The notes beneath the pieces are model-generated. The model had not been told where the DNA came from. It made no database searches and saw only the letters and a list, made by a program, of their open reading frames with translations. The position numbers and the translations under genes are program-made. Positions 13,175-25,700 of a stretch of DNA of 64,000 nt are shown one piece after another. Source of the stretch: Capitulum mitella (lineage: Eukaryota; Arthropoda; Thecostraca; Pollicipedomorpha; Pollicipedidae); contig CP099847.1 of NCBI GenBank assembly GCA_030062745.1, positions 2,340,304 through 2,404,303 of the forward strand, in the 5' to 3' direction. Position 1 is the first letter of the stretch. Every line of letters begins with the position of its first letter.

Positions 13175-16100
13175 CTGGAACGGACGGGGTCGCGCCGGTT
13201 AGCCGGAGATGAGGGATTGGTCTGGTGGCGGCGCCGTGGTGGCGCGGACAGCCAGCAAATCGAACATGAGGCTCCGAGCGCGGCCTGTGCCGCCTGGAAC
13301 TGACAGTGTCTGTCAGCCTTATCTCGGCAGCGAGACGACGTGAATCAAAAACATCTGTGAGAACACTTGCGCTCAATAGCAGGGAACGTGTGAAGTCACT
13401 GTTTGAACAAGTTAAAATGATCTCGCCATACCCTCCGCATAAGTCACGGCAAGGGATGAGCAAATGATGAGGGCGGCAGTCGATTTTAAACGGGCGTTTG
13501 ACCCAAAAGGCATTGCTCGCGCAAGAGACATTACTTCGATCGAATAGTTTCAGACAGTAAAAGATGATTGGTATACCAGTCAGAATTTATACGGGGTATT
13601 TTAAACATTTCCATTCGCAAGCATTATGGGCAGTAAAGCGTGGGAGAATGCTTGTTTATGCCAATGATAACGTCTCAATGTGATGACATAAGGGTATGGG
13701 AGAACGCGTATCAGCGTTCTTGTTGCGAACCTCCTGAAGTCCAAACGATGTCGTGAGGTCGTTAGCAGTGAAAACTTTGTATCGTGCCCTCTTCATACGA
13801 CAAACACATACAATTTATGTCGAGAATATTGGCAAGGATACTCCATTTCTGAGTAGCCGCAATCACTCTGAGGAGGAAATGTTGCGGTACGCATTCAAGC
13901 ATGCTAATATGGCTGCACACCCACACGTGGTGGCAAAAATCGCCAAAAGCCGAGTTGCAGCAGCAACCGCGACAGATCACGTTGGAAATCCAAACCTCTT
14001 TGTTTGCCCTGAACATTTCAGCCGGACGACGGCGGCTTATCCTCTGCCCTCCCCGCCGCAGGGACACGTGTTGAGAAATTCGGCACAGCCCTCACAAACG
14101 GACTTAGGGGACCGGTTGCGGCTCTGATACATAAGCTTCTTAAAAAGCCATCGCTGATAAAATCGGCGCTTTTTGTAACAAAGAATGTTAAATACCCGTT
14201 TCACGGAGTACGTATTACCGGCGGACGGCGGTCAGCGACAATGCACTTTTACCGCCGTCGGCATGCAAAACCGGCGACATTCTTTCTAGGGCTGCACGTA
14301 TTTGGGCGAAAAATCGCTCCCAACATGGCGATTCACGGGCCGGCCGCCCGCGACAGCGCCGGGCCCGATTTCCTAGCAACAACGGCGGCTGGCGGTGCGG
14401 CCGTCTGACGCGGCGCCGAGCCAGGTCGTGTCACCCCCTCCCCCTCCCCCACGCCGGCCGACACAGGCGGGCGGGCGGCGCGCTGTTTTTCCACGGAACT
14501 CTCCGAAAACGAGCCGTCTATGTGCAATAACACCCACTAATGTGTGTTATGACTGAGCATAAACATTGGCAGGAATCTTGCAACAAACACTGAAAGGAAA
14601 AGAAAACAGGGGAAAGATCAATTAAATGAGTTGAGCGGCCGCGGCCAGCGGCTCGTTGTTTTGCACTTAATTGGCCGGCCAGACGGCATGCACGTGGTAA
14701 TCAAGACCGAGCTGTTCGGACGTTCCGAACAATGATCAGCTCGATGCTGGCCGCCGCTCGGCAGGCAACGGGCGCCCCTTGCCAGCCCGATGAAGGCCGA
14801 CGCCTCAGCCTGTCTTCGCGCGGAGTCGGCCGACACCTCAGCCTGCCGCTCACACGTCAGGCGGCCCCCGCGAACCGACATTTCCGCCTGGCCGGCGCGT
14901 ATCTCGCTGGCCGAGGCTGCGGTCCGACGGACGGGCGCGCGTCACTGGCGCCGGCGTCAGGTGGCGCACCTGGCGCCTGGCGCCGCCCGCGCGCTGCAGT
15001 TTGCGCTGATTGGGACACATTCTTGCGGCGACGCAAAAACGCGGCTACTCGCCTACCCGGCCGCCGGTGAAATATTACCGGAATCCGTGTGGGAGGGCCC
15101 GGAATGAAACAACAAAAACGCTGACCTTCGCCGAACGAGAACTGGCCGCGGCAACGACGCTGTCATTCAAATCGCCGTTTTAATGTTTAAGAAATCGTGG
15201 CAGCCCGCTGTGCCGCCCGATAAATACCATCAGGATTGCGTGACTCAATCTCCGCCGGCATCCCGTGTGAGGCGAGAGCACGGAGAGGACGGGAGAGATG
15301 ATCGGAGGCGGGATGTCGAGAGGCCCAGAAAGGAGACCGGAGCGAAAGCGGGAGAGAGCGCGCGGGGAGACAGAGGGGAGAGGACGGGAGTGGAGACGGA
15401 CAAAAAGCGAGCGAGGGGGAGAGTGGACCGGAGACGCGAATCTAATCAGCCTTGCGATCCAGCTGACGTGCAACGAGACGACCACAAACAGCTGGCATTC
15501 CTCTCCGGCGATCCGCGGCAGAAATACATCTGCGGCGCGGAACAAATCCGCGGATCCGCGGCGATGTCCGGCGCGGCAGAGCGGCGGAGAGGCCGGGCAG
15601 AGCGGCGGAGCGGCGGCCGGAGAGGCCGGACCATGCGGGGCGGAAACGGGCGCGCATTACATTCCCGATCCTGTCTACAACAAAGACCGGTCAGAGGGTG
15701 CGGGATTGCACGAGTCGCAACCTCCGAGTGTTACGACCCATAAAATTGAATAACGCCTGGACCCGTCGGCGGCGGAGCGGGTCGAGAGGCAGCGAGACGG
15801 CCACGCGGCGCGGCCCGGCCGCGCTCGCTGCAGCGGCGCAGAGGCGCCGAGCCGGGGGAGGGACCTCGGCGAGTGCAGGGACCGGCCGAATGGGACCCCA
15901 ACAACGACATGAATCAGGTGAGAGGGACCCCGGTGCAGCGGAGACTAAGCCAGGGACCACGGCTGTGAAGGGATTCAGGCAACGCAGAGACCACAACAGG
16001 CTGGAGATCCCAATGACGACTTGGACATTTGCTGGACCGAGGACTAAGCTGTCGAAGGACTTCAGCAGCGGGTGAATCTCGACGGCAGTGGAACCACCAT

Positions 16101-19100
16101 CACCTGAACACCGTCCCGTTCTGTCCACTCGCCAAAAGGACTGGGCCCGACCGTCCGACACGCCGCAGCTGTGCTATCGAGACCCGAGCTGCCCGGAGGG
16201 CGATCCGCCGCCTCCCGGCGTGATTCAGAGCGAACTGGGTCGGCAGTGCCGGTCCGGGCGGCGGCCTGTCACCCTCCGCCGTTAGCGACGGCAGCAGCGG
16301 GGTCGTGGGAAGGGCCGCCGCCCCGCGCCGTTTACGATATCTGGCCGCTGCAGGCCGGCGCCGGGCGGTCCTGTCACCGATAGCGCTCCAAACGGTTGCG
16401 GCGCAATGGCACGGGAAGGGGGGGGGGACAGAGAGAGTCACGTCACCCCCCATCGAATCGTCAGTCGGCCGGTGGCGCGCCATCGCCGGCCGCCGACCGC
16501 CGGCCCTGCCGTCGCGCCGCGCCGCGTCGTAAATTTCGCGAATCGCGGCGGCAACAATTAATGAATTCTTCGGCCGGCGCGGAGCTCATAGGAGCCAGCC
16601 ATTACGCCGGGAGCGGCACGCAACGCGTAAACCGACACGGCGCGTCCCCGGCGCGCAGCGAGGAGGCGACCGCAGCGGGCGTCCGTCACACCGCCGCCAG
16701 CGCCGCGTCACGGCCCGTTACGGCCGCGCGGCGCCGGTCCTGCGGCCCGCTGGGACGCTCGCTCGGCCGCCGCCGGCACGGTCCCACGCGCAGGCAGCGC
16801 TTCACATCCTGTAAACGATGCAATGCCGAGCGGGACCATTCCCAAGGCCAGCCGGCCCGGTGCTGGCAGGGGCAATAAAACGTCCGCCTGCCGCACGAGC
16901 CCCCCCCCCTCCCCCGACTGCACGAGGTTCGCCGTCCTCCTCGGCTGGCAGCCCCTCTGCCGCGGCCCGCAGCGTGTCGCGGCAGGCGCGCTCGCGCCCA
17001 ATATCGCCGCGCCGCCGGCCACCCTGCGTCAATATTGAGAATGCCCCGCATTCCGCTATCTTTATTGCATTGTTTCGGCGTAATTTTGCTACATTCTCTA
17101 TCCATTCTGGGCGCGGCCGTGGGCCTCCGGAGAGCCGTTTATTGGTGGCCCAGTGACGGACGGCGGCGGAGGATGCGCCGCGCCGCGCTCCGGCCGGCCG
17201 CCTCCGCTCCGCCCGCTCCGCCGCCGCGCAGAACGGAGCCCCGACCGCACCGCCGGCGGCGGTAGCGGCACAGCGGAGCCCCGACAAAGCGGCGCCGCAC
17301 GTGCCGGCGGCCGGCGCGCCGTCAGCTGGCCTCCCCGCGCCGGCGCCGCCTCTGACCCCCGCAACTAAGTCACCTGCAGCTGACAGCCGCTGGAATCGAA
17401 CCGTCCGCCGCAGAGTGGTCACGTGCAGCCGACCGGGGGGAGCCGCCGGGGGAGCGGCCGCCATGCCGCCGACGCGGGCCGTGTCACTTGCAGCGCCGGC
17501 GGCGGCGCGGCGCCCGGGCAGGGGCGCCGGCAGCGCGCGCTTGTCATCGGCGGCGACGGCGCGCGCGCCGCGCGTACCGGCCGCGGCCGGCGCCAGATTT
17601 ACCCGCGCCGCGACGCATCCATCTGCGGCGCGCCGGCGGCGTGTCGACGCCGGCGGCGCGGCGGCGACGTGCCCGGCGCGCGTGCCGGCCGCGCCTTTCA
17701 GCAGACAATGGGTGTCGGTCGGCCGAGCGCTACCTGCCCATTTGCCCGCCGGCTGCGAACGCTCCATTACGGCCATATGGTGCATGCCCCGTTGATGACG
17801 CCGGCCGCGCTGCGGCGGATCTGCGGCTCGGCGGCCGGCGCGCGCCGCCCGGACCCGGCCGACATGTCGGACGAGGCGCGCCGCCGGGTCGGGCCGGGTC
17901 GGCCGGCGGTGCCGACAGCCGCCGGCAAACAGCCGGCCGGCCAGCGCAGGGCAAACAGGCTGTATTTATCGACGTCGGCGCTGTTTGGGGAGGATGGTCC
18001 GGCCGGTCGACCGCGCAAACACGCTGATCTGATGGCAATGATGATTGTCGGAATGGGTGCACACAGTGTCGGGCCGGCCGAGAAGTGGCTACCGGCGCGC
18101 GGAATTCGCCGCGTCAGCGCCCGCCGGCTCCTGCCGGACACACGCGGCCGCGCGCGCAGACACGCCGTCCTGCCGTCGACGGGCGTGCATGCCAGGTGAA
18201 CGCGTCACACTGACGGGACAGCAGAGAGAGGGGAGTGAGAGGCAGAAAAGGGGAGAGAGACAGAGGGGGAGGGTGGGTATGGAGAGAGGGGTAGGCAGGC
18301 AGGGAGAGAGAGGATAGGGGGGAAGACAGACAGTAAGACGTGAGAGACAGACATGAGAAGAGGGGCTGTGAGTGCGTAGCCGAAAGAGAGGTGACTGTTA
18401 ATGAACGAGCGAGGAACAGGTAAAGGAAAGGTGAGCAGGGGAAGAAGTGCGACGGAGAGAACTGGCGCCGAAAAAGGGAGAGAGAGTGGGAGGGACGCCG
18501 GGTAGAGCGGGAGAACGCGGCGTCGCGGGCCGGCGTGTCGCTGCGGTCGGCTGATGTGCGGGCCATATGGGCGGGTGTCTGTTTTGGCCCCTCGCGGCCG
18601 CCGCTCGCACCGCGCGGCTGATTCACGTGTGCAGCGGCGCTGCCGGCCGGGCCGCTCCGCTGCAGCCGGCCATCTGGGCGGCGAGCGGCCTTTATTCGCC
18701 GCCGGACGCCGCGCCGGCCCACTGCCGGCAGAGGCGGCAGACTCGGCCGCCGGCGCGGCCACCGACCCGGCAGACGGCCGCGGCAGAGGCGCCGGCCGAG
18801 CCTGGAGCCCAGCTGGGGCTGCCGAGTCGGACTGGGCCGCCGGTGGGGCTCGGGAGGCCCGACAGTGCCGCCGACCGGGCGATGGACCCCACCTCGAGGC
18901 CGCAGAGACCAGTCAGGAGCGCCATAAATCAGCTGGCAAAGCTTGGAGTCCAGGCAGCCGGCTGGCCCACGACCCGAGCCGCAGGCAGACGCCTGCTGAG
19001 GGTTCGGCCGGCCCGTCAGCCGTGCCGACCGCCGGCGCTGTGAGTCTGTCGCTCGGCGCTGTTCACCCACACACGGCGACCTTCGGGACTCGGCCATGGC

Positions 19101-19680
19101 GTGCCGGGCGGCCATCATCCGGCCCGTCCGGTACAATCCAGCTCGGATCTCCTCAGACTGCCCGGCTCGGTGCCGTTCGCCGCCTCCTGTGGCCGGTTCC
19201 CCAGCCCAGTCCCGCCAGGCCTGTCCCGGCAGCCGATCCCTGACTGGCGCGTCCTCGCGTCTCGAGCTCCGGCCCGGCCCCGGTCCGGCCGCGGCGGCGC
19301 CGGCGGCGAGGCTGGCGCACTAACGACGCCACCGGCGCTGATTGGCGCGGCCAAATTGACGCGGCCGGCGACAATTGTCGTCGACAGACGGCCGGTGCCG
19401 GCGGGCGACGTCCCGGCCGGGCTGCGTGCGGCCGACCGCTCCAGACTGGCCGGCGCGGCCGCCGCCACCGCCGCCGCCGCCGCCGCCGCCGGCGCGGCCC
19501 ACCATTGCATGAACAGGCGTCACAACGGCGCGGCTGATGTATTTTCCTGGAAACGGGCGCCGAATGCAGTGGAATCGTGAAGGTGGAGCGGCCATCGAGC
19601 GGCTGAATGGGCCGTGTCGGCGGCCGAGCGAGCCGGCACGGCGGCGTGACTCATCGTCACAGAACGCCGACTGCAGGCGA

Positions 19681-19712
<32 letters not shown>

Positions 19713-22700
19713 CGGGGTGGCGGCCGGGACAGGACAGCCACAGGACTGACGGTGGAGGGAGGACGGGAGGAGGAACAGGCAATGACGAGACGGGAGGAGC
19801 GAGGAATGGGGAGACAGAGAGGGAGAGGATGGTAGAACGCAGGGTAGAACGGAGAGAGGGCAGTAGAACTTCAGGTAAAGCGCAGGGCATGGGAGTATCA
19901 GCGAGCAGCTCGCGACAAGGAGCGCCGGAACCGGAACCGGAAACAGAACCGAGACGTGGCCCGCACCCGGCCGCCATGACGAGACGGAGAAAGCCGCATC
20001 CGAAAGGAGTCGGTCATGACTGGCCGAAGACGGAAACCGCGCCGCCATCGACAAGCCATCCGTCTCTGTGAGCTCCGCGGCGCCCTACGACCCGGGGCCG
20101 CCGGTGCGGATCTTCCCGATTTATGTGGGTAGCCGACCCGCCCCCGCCGACCGCACCCCAGACCTCCGCGTGCCTCCGTCTTCCCGGCACCACAGAGGGC
20201 CGATAGAAACTCGCGTTGCGCCCTGCACGGCTGCGACGACACCCGCCCTGCGGCCAGAACCGATCGCCGGTTCTCCGGCGCCGCCGAGTGCGTGAACGTA
20301 AGGCGCGACGCGGCGGCGGCGGCGCGCCGTGTGTCAACAGAGCCTCTGTCACCCTCCCCCGGCACCGGACGTGTTTATACCTCCCTTGCAACTGGGGAAT
20401 AATAGGGGTGCATGGGGGGAATTTATTCCCGCTGTCCCGGATTAGAGGGAGATAAGGCTAATGAATAAAAATGAGAGCCCAGGGTGTAGATTAGGCATTA
20501 GTGCGTTCGGTGTGTGGCTGGTGCCAGGCGCAGTCGAGAAAAACTCATTTTGTTCGGCCTTATCCGCAGAAGTTGCGTGTAATCAATCAAGACCGAATGA
20601 AGATAGCGAGGAGGGGAGGCGCCCGGGGCCGTCACGAGCGCTGACGGGCGCAGCGAAGGCGCCGGACGGCCGGACGGGGCTCAGCCGCTCTCGGATGACT
20701 CGACATCTTACCTTTTCTAATTCGAGCAGATGAAACCGCAACACTTGGATGGCTTGCACCATCTGCGGGAGAAAATAGCCGTCATTAGTGTCGTCGCAGT
20801 GCCACAAAGACGGCTGGCCGCCGCGCCGGCAGGCCTATCGCCCGGCGCGAAGGACGGTCAGTCGCGAACGAATCGTGAGAGCCGTAAATCAATCGGCGCC
20901 GGACGGGCGCGATCCTGCAAGATATCTGCCCGCTTTGTGGGCTAAGCGATTCAAAGGGCATCGGTTCAGTGCGCCTGGCGCTGCGTCCGTGGAGTCAGGG
21001 TCGTCGCCCGGCACAGGCGCTGCCGTTCAGGTCAGGGGAGCGTTCCCGTGACCGTCCCGCAGCCGCAGGATCGGGGGCATTGCCGTCTGTTGCCGGTCAT
21101 GTCAAACAATGGGCAGTTTGCGAAGGCGACAGCCAGTAACCGAGATATGAATTCCTCCGTTTGCTAATGAAAATGCTTTGGAGACCGCATCTCCCACAAA
21201 TAGAACCAAACACGCCAGGAATGCGACAATCTGTCTGAAAATGACAGAACGCCCTTTTGAACATGGCAAGCGAGCCAATCCTGGAAGATTTTATGGGTCT
21301 AAAATTATGTATGAATATGACAGGCACCCATAATGGCTGATATGCCAAATAGACGACAGCAGATGGCAGTGCAGATAGCCCACGAGACCACATTCCGAAT
21401 GATCCATGTTCCGCTAATAAAACCAGACATTCGGCTCATTTTTCCGCCTACCGAAAGACAATGCAATGCTACGTTAAGCCGTCACACCATGTCCGCAAGC
21501 GTCCGGTGATTGATTCTCCTTTGCTGCAGCCGTGCCAGCGCTGTGGCGACTTTTCATCAATGGGGGCGCACCAGCTGCGCCCTTGCCGCCGGGTTAGCGT
21601 GCGACGCGGCCACATTGGGCCGCGCGGCGCAGCCACGCCGGCCGCCGGGCGCGCCGCGTGTTTTTCGGGTCGACAATCCGCGCGATCTGGCAGCGGCCGG
21701 GCCGACTGTCAGGGCCGCTCGGACCGATTCGGCCGCCCGAAATACACCTGTCGGCCGGCGTTAGCCGCCGGCCGCGCGGCCGGCCCCCGGCCCAAAACGC
21801 GCCGGCCGCCAAATTTAGACGGACGCCTTTCGCGCCGTCCGGCCGTCCAGAAGGCGCGGCGCCAGGGCCCGGTCGAAGAGGTCGAAGCGCGCGCGCCGAC
21901 GGTGGTACTTACTAGACTATCTAACTCCGGGTTAGGATTGTAGTATGGCTTTTCTGCTCGAATCTGAAACAGACACGCGACCGGTCAGAGTCGTCGGGTA
22001 CAGCCGACCGGCCCGGCCGAATCGACGCTCGGCACGTGAGACGCCGACCCCGGCCGGCCAGGCGTCCGCCCGGCTCACAGCAGGCCCGAACGTTTACCCC
22101 GACACATTCATGAGCGGCACCCGGCGCGCGACACGAGGGCCACAACAACGCACCGCGAGAGGCGACAACGCCGGCCGAACGCGGTCACCGCTCGGAAGTA
22201 ATCCGGCCCGTATGCAAATAGCGCGCGGCGACCGTCGGCCGTTTGATTAACCAGTCAGCGCGGCGTTGTGCCGGCTAATAACGGGGTGTCAACAAACAGC
22301 GCCGGCCGACGGACAAACGGCCACTCGACGCGGCCGCCGGGCGCCGATTACGGCACCCCTTCCACGCGCCGCCGCCGCCGCCGCTGTTGACACACGCATT
22401 GTGTCGGACCGCGGCAATCACGGCCGACCGCGAGCCGGCGCCGGGCGTCGGTGGCCCCGGACACGGCCGTGGCCGCTGTCCGGACACTGCGCGGGCCGGA
22501 CCGGACAGGGGGTCTGGGCAGAGGCGGCGGTATGTCCTGAGGCGCGGCAAGTGTTCCCCGGTTGTGGTCGTGTTGCTGAACAGAGCGGGCTGACGGCGCG
22601 GACGTATGCATAACGCGCATTATGTCTCAAAAGCTGTTGTGAAATATTGGCACGAAATAAATCAGACAGACGGGGATTTAGACAGACATCAACACCTGAT

Positions 22701-25700
22701 AAAAACGAAATTCTTATGACGTCTCTACACATACCGCAAGAGCGTAGCAAAACTCATCACTAGTATTTTGTTTCACAGAGATGCAAAAGAGCGCCACCGC
22801 CGGCCAAAGACCACAATGGATCGAGACAACTCCAGACTCAGACATCGTCTACACTCAGGCAAGATAAGACACGAAGACCAACAGCAGACTCAGACTCAGA
22901 CCGCAGACAAGAGTCACTTCGAACTCACAAGACGCGCCCGGCCAGATCGCGCACGCCGGCGTCTCCGGGCCGGGCCGGGCCGGAGCCGGACCACAGCCGT
23001 TGTCGGCAAACCCGGCCCGCCGTAGTCGGCAAAGTCGGCCGGCCGTCGGCCGGGCCGGGGTCCGACCGATCGCCGCGTCACAAAGCGGCGCGCCGGCCGG
23101 GGCGGCGTGTCGCGGCGCGGCGGGGGACAAAGCGGCGCGGCGGCGCGCTGCAGCCCGCCGATCACGGCAGATATGAATATGAAAGGAGGAGCGGGTGCAG
23201 AGCACGTGTTTAAAACATGGACGCCGCGGCGGCCGGCCGCGGCGAGGGGCGCCGGTCGACGCCGGCGGATCGGTTTTTCTCGTTATGTTTTAACGATTTC
23301 CCAGCGGTATCACGTGTCGCGCGGCGCGCCGTCTCTGGGAAGGCGCGGCCAGCGGCGGCAGCGCCGGCCGCCCGGCTGGAATCCATCTTGTGTCGCGCTT
23401 GTCTCGCGTCAATCTGGGGCGGCGGCGGTAACAAATTACGGCGCGCTGAGCCGTCCGGGCGCCTGTCCCACGGGCGCCGGCGGAGGCGCACATGTCCCGG
23501 CCGGGCGTCCCCTTGCCCGCCAATGAGCGGCTGGACCGGCCGGAGAGCTGCGTACTGAACCCCGCGCGATCCGGTGTCCCGGAAATGTTTTACAACTGAA
23601 GCCCCTCCGAGACATTTACTACCGCTGTCATTATCGGCTCCGTTATTGATTACAGACAGTTACGTTAGCGCACAACCCGCCCAGGGGAGAGATGGGCAGA
23701 GCGAAAGTGAGCCGAAGACATTTTTTTTCGGCGTGCCTGGCGACAACTGAAGCACACGAGCGGTTTAACGCCGACGGTATGCGGAGAATGTTCCTCGGCC
23801 CATATACACCTGTTTTACACCGGTCAGCAGCAATAAATCAGCCAAAGTACAGCCTTCTTATCCTTCTCACAATTTCTGGCATCCCGCTCTCAGTGAGGAT
23901 GAGCAAAAACGCGCCGGTGTAATATCCACCCTTTTTGTGGGCCGGTCCCCAGTGTATCCAATGCCTCGTTTGGGGGTAATCGCACTCCCCGGAGAGAGAT
24001 CGCATTCCATTTGGCATAACAAAAGAAAACAGCGCAGTGTCACCGGGGTGTTTCGCCCCTCTGTCGCGCGGAGAGCGTGCGTTTCGCACCACCCCTCTCC
24101 CCAGCGGCGGAGCGTAGAGCAGAGAGACGGCACGACCAAATCGCACACAAAGCCGTCTCCGTTCTAATGGATGGAACTGAATTGTTCCAAGCCAGCGATT
24201 TTGCACATTTGCAAATTCTATTGGTCGTCGGGCGCCGAAGTGATATTCATTGTCGGTGTGCGATCAGTATGAAGTGGAATGAATTCCGCGTCAAAATACA
24301 GCCGGGCCGCGTCCGTGGGAAGAGCCAGGGGCGAATTTCAGGGCGATATCCGCTTCCATCCGGGTACTCTGCCCGCATTTGCGAAATGAAACGCATAGCG
24401 ATCGAGGGGAATTTGCTCGCATCCAAATAAAACATGTTACAGCCGTTCAGTTATGTCATCAGCGTGCATCATCAGCCAGTGCGTGCCAACTGTGCTTTAG
24501 CATAACCGCGGTGGTCGTCGGGTCGTCCGCTCTGACAGAATGTCGAGCTTTCGGACAGTTGGCCCCCGGCGCCGCCGCCGGACGGCCGAACACGGTGTCC
24601 GGCCGGCGGGCACGGTGTCCGCGTATCCGGCGGCGGCGCGGCGCCGGCCTCCGCCCGGTCGGTAGCGGGGCGCGCGCTGCCGGCGGCCGCACGGCAGGCT
24701 GATTTGGCGTTTAAAGCCGGCCGTAACCGGCCATCACACGCACGCCAGCGGCGCGGCGGTCTCTTGCCGACCGTGCCGGACGGCGGCTCACGCACGGGCC
24801 GCGACCCCGGCCGCCGGTCAGCTGGGTCTGAGTGACGGCCCGGGGTCGCGGGGGCGACGGTCACAGGTCAGTCCGCCCCGGCCAGGGGAAATCATACGGC
24901 GCTCGCGGCATACGGCGCTCGCGGACGTGTCGCGTTATACTGCAGCGAAATGACTTCAGTCGAGCGACAGTTACTGAACTGCTGAGCAGGTTGAGAGCAT
25001 TCACTAATGGGTTCGGAGTGCCATACCTTTCAGCCGAATGTAAGACAGCACCACTTACATCGAGCGTAAATTGCCCGCCGGAAGACGTGGAGTGCCACAT
25101 AAATTTTGCGGTAGCATGGCGTTCTTCCCGTCCACAAGGACACCGAACTGTTTGGTTTGAAAATTATAGCTATTTGCGGCGGGGTTGCTGGTCAATTGTT
25201 CTGCACTGATTATTGGCTGGGGTCGTTTAGTTACTTAAAATTGCGTGCCCACTGCTGGGCTTTCAAATCCAGAAATGTGGCCAGCATTAGAAAACGATCT
25301 CAGGCAATGATTTTCCATCCAACTTCACAGTTTTGGGTCGATCTTCAGGCCGGATATGAAACAATGCAACCCCGTTTTTGGATTAAACAGACCAATTTGC
25401 TAAGATTTGTGAGAGAAAACCATCTGATGTATCTTCAATAAAGCGAATCGGGTTGGCCAAAAACTACCCAGATACTCTCTGGGAAAAACTAACAGTTCAA
25501 CAAAACCACTCCACACTTTCTCTTTTGCCATAAACTGCTGCCAAGAGAATCGAAGTCCCCTGTGAACAACTGTCCACCTCGACATATGTCAGATGAACTG
25601 CTCCGCCCGCTGGGACGCAGTGGGGCAAACAGCAGCGGCGTTACCGGCACAGGACACCGGCCGCCTGCATCTGTGGTGATTAGCATACGGCGCCTGTCGC

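Larger units (their letters stand above)
13175..20711 (-). other. hth: hth intron 5 (7537 bp)
   Basis: It contains an AT-richer block (13440-14330), long CpG-rich stretches, three polypurine tracts on the plus strand (15270-15440, 18205-18500, 19742-19900), GCC/GGC triplet runs near 19454-19493 and 19681-19714, and ATCAATCA at 20582-20589. The long open frames at 16802-17785 and 18114-19136 are products of base composition. Confidence 0.85.

Noticed and set aside
16802-17785. 327-codon minus-strand open frame in hth intron 5
   Set aside because: The composition is explained by GC, several other frames are open over the same stretch, and it lies inside a well-supported intron.
18114-19136. 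340-codon minus-strand frame with a Ser/Leu/Pro-rich tail
   Set aside because: The Ser/Leu-rich part is the translation of a polypurine tract read on its CT strand, and it lies inside hth intron 5.
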